A DNA stretch of 64,000 nt from an uncultured Pseudomonas sp. (GTDB taxonomy: Bacteria; Pseudomonadota; Gammaproteobacteria; Pseudomonadales; Pseudomonadaceae), in contig NZ_CAJYDW010000018.1 in assembly GCF_913774235.1 (NCBI RefSeq), forward strand, positions 234,271-298,270. Reading direction: 5' to 3'. Positions 61,049-64,000 of the stretch are shown here, in pieces. Every line of letters begins with the position of its first letter. Positions within the stretch are counted from its first letter, which is position 1. Position numbers and translations under genes: made by a program. The notes beneath the pieces were generated by a model. The model made no database searches and was not told where the DNA came from. It saw nothing but the letters and a program-made list of their open reading frames with translations.

Positions 61049-64000
61049 GATCGTATTCCTCGAAACCCGGGGTGCGGGCGCTATGGGCAAGAGATGAATT
61101 CAGGCATTCGGCGACGTCGGCCAGCAGGCGCGGATCGCGGACGATGCCCAGGTGGTCGGCATCGATCCAGCGCGACTGCGCCAGGGGGCGTCCCAGTCCC
61201 TGCTCCAGCAGGGCTTGGCCGTTATGGTTGTTTTCCGGCGAGCGGCTGGCCCACCAGGCGTGGACCGGAGCGCGCAGGGGCTGCAGGTGCGGGTGTTGGT
61301 GGGCCAGGCCGTGCAGATGGGCCTCGACGGCCAGCAACTGCGCCCAGGCACCGCTCTCCTCGACCGTGGCATCGCCTGCCGTGGGTGCCGGCCGCCGGAC
61401 CAGGCCCGCGCCGGGGACATAGCCGTCGACCAGCCCGACGAAGGCCACCGGCTTGCCCAGGCGTTCGAGCAGGCTGGCCATTTCCAACACCAGGGCGCCG
61501 CCCAGGGACCACCCCAGCAGCCGATAGGGGCCGCGTGGCTGGGTCTCCAGCAGCACCCGCACATAGTCGCGAGCCAGTTGCGCCAGGCTGGTGTCACGCC
61601 AATTGGGGTCGAGGATCTGGCGGTTCTGCAGGCCCCAGACATCCCAGCTGCCAGACAGCCGACTGGCCAGGGGGTAGTAGCCCACCAGGGTGCCGCTGAC
61701 CGGATGGGGGCAGAACAACGGCGGCTGCCCGCTGCTGCCCGGTGTTAGGTGCAGCCGCGGATCGGCGCCCTGGGCCACGGCGGCGGGCGCCGCAGCCGTG
61801 GCGCTGGCGGCGAGAGCGGCCAAGGCCTGGTCGAAGGCAGCGAGCAGGCGCTCCACCGTGGCCGCCGCATAGCGTTCACCGCTGTAGCGGCAGCTCAGTC
61901 CTAGGCGGCCGTCGTAGACCTGGGCGTTGATCTCCAGCTCGCGCAAGAGCGGGGTGGCCGGATCGATCAGTTCGCCAAAGGTCTCCCGAGCCGGGACGAA
62001 ACGACCATCGCCTAGGGCGCCGTCGAGTTGGCCCAGGTAGTTGAAGGCCAGCGGCGGTTCCGGCTGGTCGACCAGGGCCGCGGCCTTGGCCAGGTAGCGC
62101 AGCGCGCCATAGTCCAAGCCGCGCTGGCCCCCCGCTGCGAGCTGGGCCCTCAGGCCCTGCAAGGTTGCCCGCGGACTCTCGCCACAGCTCAAGCGCAGCG
62201 GATAGAGACTAGTGAACCAGCCCAGGGTGCGGCCCGGATCGAGATCGGCGAACAGGGCCTCGCGGCCATGGCCTTCCAGGGCGATGACATGGCCGTCCTG
62301 GCCGCTCCAGTCGCGCACCGCCTCGGCCAGGGCCGCCAGCAGCACCTCGTCGAGCCGCGCGCCTAGGGCGGTCGGGGCCTCGCGCAGCAGCCAACGGGTG
62401 CGGGCGGGATCGAGTTGCACTTCGGCCGTACACACCTGGTCCTGGATGGCGCCGCCCGTGGGCTGGTCCACCGGCCAGTCCGGCCGCGGCACCAGGGCCT
62501 GCCAGAACGCCAGGCGGGACTGGGCTACGGGCTGCGCCGACCATTCTGCCAGGCGTTCGGCCCAGGCCTGGTAGGCCGGGGGGCGGGGCTCGTCGATCAG
62601 GGGTTCGTCGCGCCCCAGGGCCGAATAGATCCGCCCGAGGTCGTCCAGCAGCAGCCGCCAGGAAACACCGTCCATGATCAGGTGGTGGGCGCAGAGGAAC
62701 AGGCGCTGATCGCCCTCTGGATAGCGCGCCAGGACCAGCCGCAGCAGCCCGCCACGGGCCAGGTCGAAGCTGCGCTGGGTCCGCGCGCAGAGGGCTTCCA
62801 GCGCCGCTGCATCGGCCACCTCGACCTGCTGCAGCACATGTTCGACGCGGACATCGTCACGGTAGCCGGCCTGCCAGCCCTCGCTGGTTGGCCAGAAGGC
62901 CAGGCGCAGTACGTCGTGCCGTTGCAGCAGCCAGGCCACGGTAGCCGCCAGCCGCGCCGGGTCCAGGGGCTCGCGCACCTCCAGCAGCAGGGCCTGGTTC
63001 CAGTGCGCGGGATTGGGTAGCGGCTGAGCGAAGAAGTGCGCCTGGATCGGCGTCAGGCGCTGTTCGCCCTGGGCCGGCTCCCAGGCGGGTTGGGTGGCGA
63101 GGGGTTGGAGACAGAGCGCCAGGTCGGCGAGTCTCGGGCTACGGAAGACCTCCTTGGGCCCCAGGTGCCAGCCCGCGCGTTGCAGGCGACTGATCAGCGC
63201 CAGGGACTGGATGGAGTCTCCACCCAGCTCGAAGAAGCCGGACGCCCGCCCGACCCGCTCGACGCCCAGCAGTTCGCGCCAGAGTGCAGCCAGCAGTTCC
63301 TCACGGGGGCCCTGGGGCTCCTCATCGAGGGGCTGGCTGACGAGTTCCGGTGGCGGTAGCGCCCGGCGATCCAGCTTGCCGTTGGGCAGCTGCGGCAGGC
63401 GCTCCAGGAGCACCAGATGCTGCGGGACCAGATGGCCCGGCAGGCGCTGGCGCAGTCGTTCCAGCAGCGCCGTCTCCTGTAGCTGGGCGCCGCCGACATA
63501 GCCCACCAGGCGCATGCCAGCCGGGGTCTCGCGGACCATGACCAAGGCCTCGCGCACGCCCGGGCAGGCCTTGAGCGCCGCCTCGATCTCGCCGGTCTCG
63601 ATACGGAAGCCGCGCAGCTTGATCTGCTGGTCGGCACGACCGAGGTATTCCAGTAGCCCCTCGGCGTTGAGCCGCACCCGGTCGCCGGTACGGTAGAGCC
63701 GCTCGCCGGCGCGGAAGGGATTGGGCACGAAGCGCTGCGCCGTCTCGCCGGGGCGCTCCAGATAGCCACGGGCCAGGGCGCCACCCAGATAGAGCTCGCC
63801 CTCCACACCCACCGGCAGCAGGTTGAGATCGGCGTCCAGCACATAGCCCTGGCGTTCACCCACCAGATCGCCGATGGGCGCATAGGCGCTGCTGAAATCC
63901 GCCGTGGCTGCGGGTGCACGCCAGAGGGTCGGGGTGATGACGGTTTCGGTCGGGCCATAGCCGTTGATGACCCATTCGGGCTGCAGGTACGCCACCACCT
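61038..64000 (-). CDS. Non-ribosomal peptide synthetase, C-terminal part (A-T-E-TE), 5' end beyond window
   Basis: About 987 residues of an NRPS, open to base 64000. From the edge: end of an adenylation domain (INGYGPTETVI core A5, GELYLGGALARGYL A6, YRTGDRVRLN A7, LGRADQQIKLRGFRIETGEIE A8, LPNGKLDRRALP A10; about 1-210), a carrier domain (FFELGGDSIQSL, phosphopantetheine Ser), an epimerization domain (HHLIMDGVSWR, EGHGREAL, TLGWFTSLYPLRL; about 310-730) and a thioesterase with GWSLGG (about 745-985). The epimerase before the thioesterase predicts a D-configured last residue. The gene overlaps dat by 11 bases. The A-domain specificity code lies mostly off the edge. Confidence 0.95.
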   Translation of the reverse strand, partial: VVAYLQPEWVINGYGPTETVITPTLWRAPAATADFSSAYAPIGDLVGERQGYVLDADLNLLPVGVEGELYLGGALARGYLERPGETAQRFVPNPFRAGERLYRTGDRVRLNAEGLLEYLGRADQQIKLRGFRIETGEIEAALKACPGVREALVMVRETPAGMRLVGYVGGAQLQETALLERLRQRLPGHLVPQHLVLLERLPQLPNGKLDRRALPPPELVSQPLDEEPQGPREELLAALWRELLGVERVGRASGFFELGGDSIQSLALISRLQRAGWHLGPKEVFRSPRLADLALCLQPLATQPAWEPAQGEQRLTPIQAHFFAQPLPNPAHWNQALLLEVREPLDPARLAATVAWLLQRHDVLRLAFWPTSEGWQAGYRDDVRVEHVLQQVEVADAAALEALCARTQRSFDLARGGLLRLVLARYPEGDQRLFLCAHHLIMDGVSWRLLLDDLGRIYSALGRDEPLIDEPRPPAYQAWAERLAEWSAQPVAQSRLAFWQALVPRPDWPVDQPTGGAIQDQVCTAEVQLDPARTRWLLREAPTALGARLDEVLLAALAEAVRDWSGQDGHVIALEGHGREALFADLDPGRTLGWFTSLYPLRLSCGESPRATLQGLRAQLAAGGQRGLDYGALRYLAKAAALVDQPEPPLAFNYLGQLDGALGDGRFVPARETFGELIDPATPLLRELEINAQVYDGRLGLSCRYSGERYAAATVERLLAAFDQALAALAASATAAAPAAVAQGADPRLHLTPGSSGQPPLFCPHPVSGTLVGYYPLASRLSGSWDVWGLQNRQILDPNWRDTSLAQLARDYVRVLLETQPRGPYRLLGWSLGGALVLEMASLLERLGKPVAFVGLVDGYVPGAGLVRRPAPTAGDATVEESGAWAQLLAVEAHLHGLAHQHPHLQPLRAPVHAWWASRSPENNHNGQALLEQGLGRPLAQSRWIDADHLGIVRDPRLLADVAECLNSSLAHSARTPGFEEYDHVR

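Noticed and set aside
57465..61699. Very long antisense frames (about 690 codons each) opposite the TonB receptor and the dat/NRPS region
   Set aside because: They are GC-rich shadow frames; the minus-strand proteins carry complete family motifs, signal peptides and ribosome sites.

Overview
The window looks like chromosomal DNA of a high-GC pseudomonad, probably of the P. oryzihabitans/P. psychrotolerans type. That is inference from gene content (OprD porin, near-canonical amiE, PcaF thiolase, MtlE/MtlR, a Crc-sequestering sRNA, an NRPS siderophore locus); no rRNA marker is present. It covers the replication terminus: a near-perfect XerCD dif site lies at 9619-9646 and a Tus (Ter-binding) homologue at 2718-3662.

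Layout. 1-4.9 kb: 3' part of aroA, a Tat-exported PhoD phosphatase, tus, a nested inverted repeat, an unannotated sigma54-driven CrcZ/CrcY-type sRNA (about 3845-4066) and a DUF1349 protein. 4.9-9.3 kb: polyol module (sorbitol-type SDR dehydrogenase, MtlE-like binding protein without its ABC partners, divergent MtlR-like regulator) and an aldo/keto reductase. 9.6-12.7 kb: dif followed directly by an AT-rich stretch with one large gene, a NERD-nuclease/SF1-helicase fusion with a cysteine cluster, the best candidate for a horizontally acquired (possibly defence) element.

12.7-28.5 kb: a catabolic cluster around a GntR/UTRA regulator: class I fumarase-type dehydratase (two subunits), 3-oxoadipyl-CoA thiolase, MFS carrier, OprD porin, alpha/beta hydrolase, two enoyl-CoA hydratases, LigI-like amidohydrolase, carboxymuconolactone-decarboxylase-like protein, CaiB CoA-transferase, two GSTs, two-domain 3-hydroxyacyl-CoA dehydrogenase and a 2-hydroxyacid dehydrogenase. 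It has a CoA activator, hydratases, dehydrogenase and thiolase but no acyl-CoA dehydrogenase, suggesting an already unsaturated or lactone-derived dicarboxylate that ends as 3-oxoadipyl-CoA. AGGTCAT-type sites in its three control regions are candidate GntR operators.

28.6-41.9 kb: amide/formamide/urea nitrogen scavenging: amiB, amiE, fmdB, fmdA, a Urt-type ABC transporter and its binding protein. The divergent regulators are a hybrid histidine kinase whose N-terminus is an NCS1 transporter and a LuxR-type response regulator. A TACGT-N6-ACGTA motif occurs at both target promoters.

42.2-50.3 kb: ProQ/FinO protein, TPR protein, lipoprotein, and a LysR-controlled amine module (glutamine-synthetase-like ligase, class III aminotransferase, two SDRs). 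50.4-64 kb: a siderophore locus with FecE-type ATPase, FhuF reductase, IucB-like acyltransferase, SyrP-like hydroxylase, MbtH, binding protein, fused FhuB-type permease, TonB receptor, diaminobutyrate aminotransferase and the 3' end of an NRPS (A-T-E-TE). It runs off the right edge. No tRNA, rRNA, CRISPR array or transposase gene was seen.
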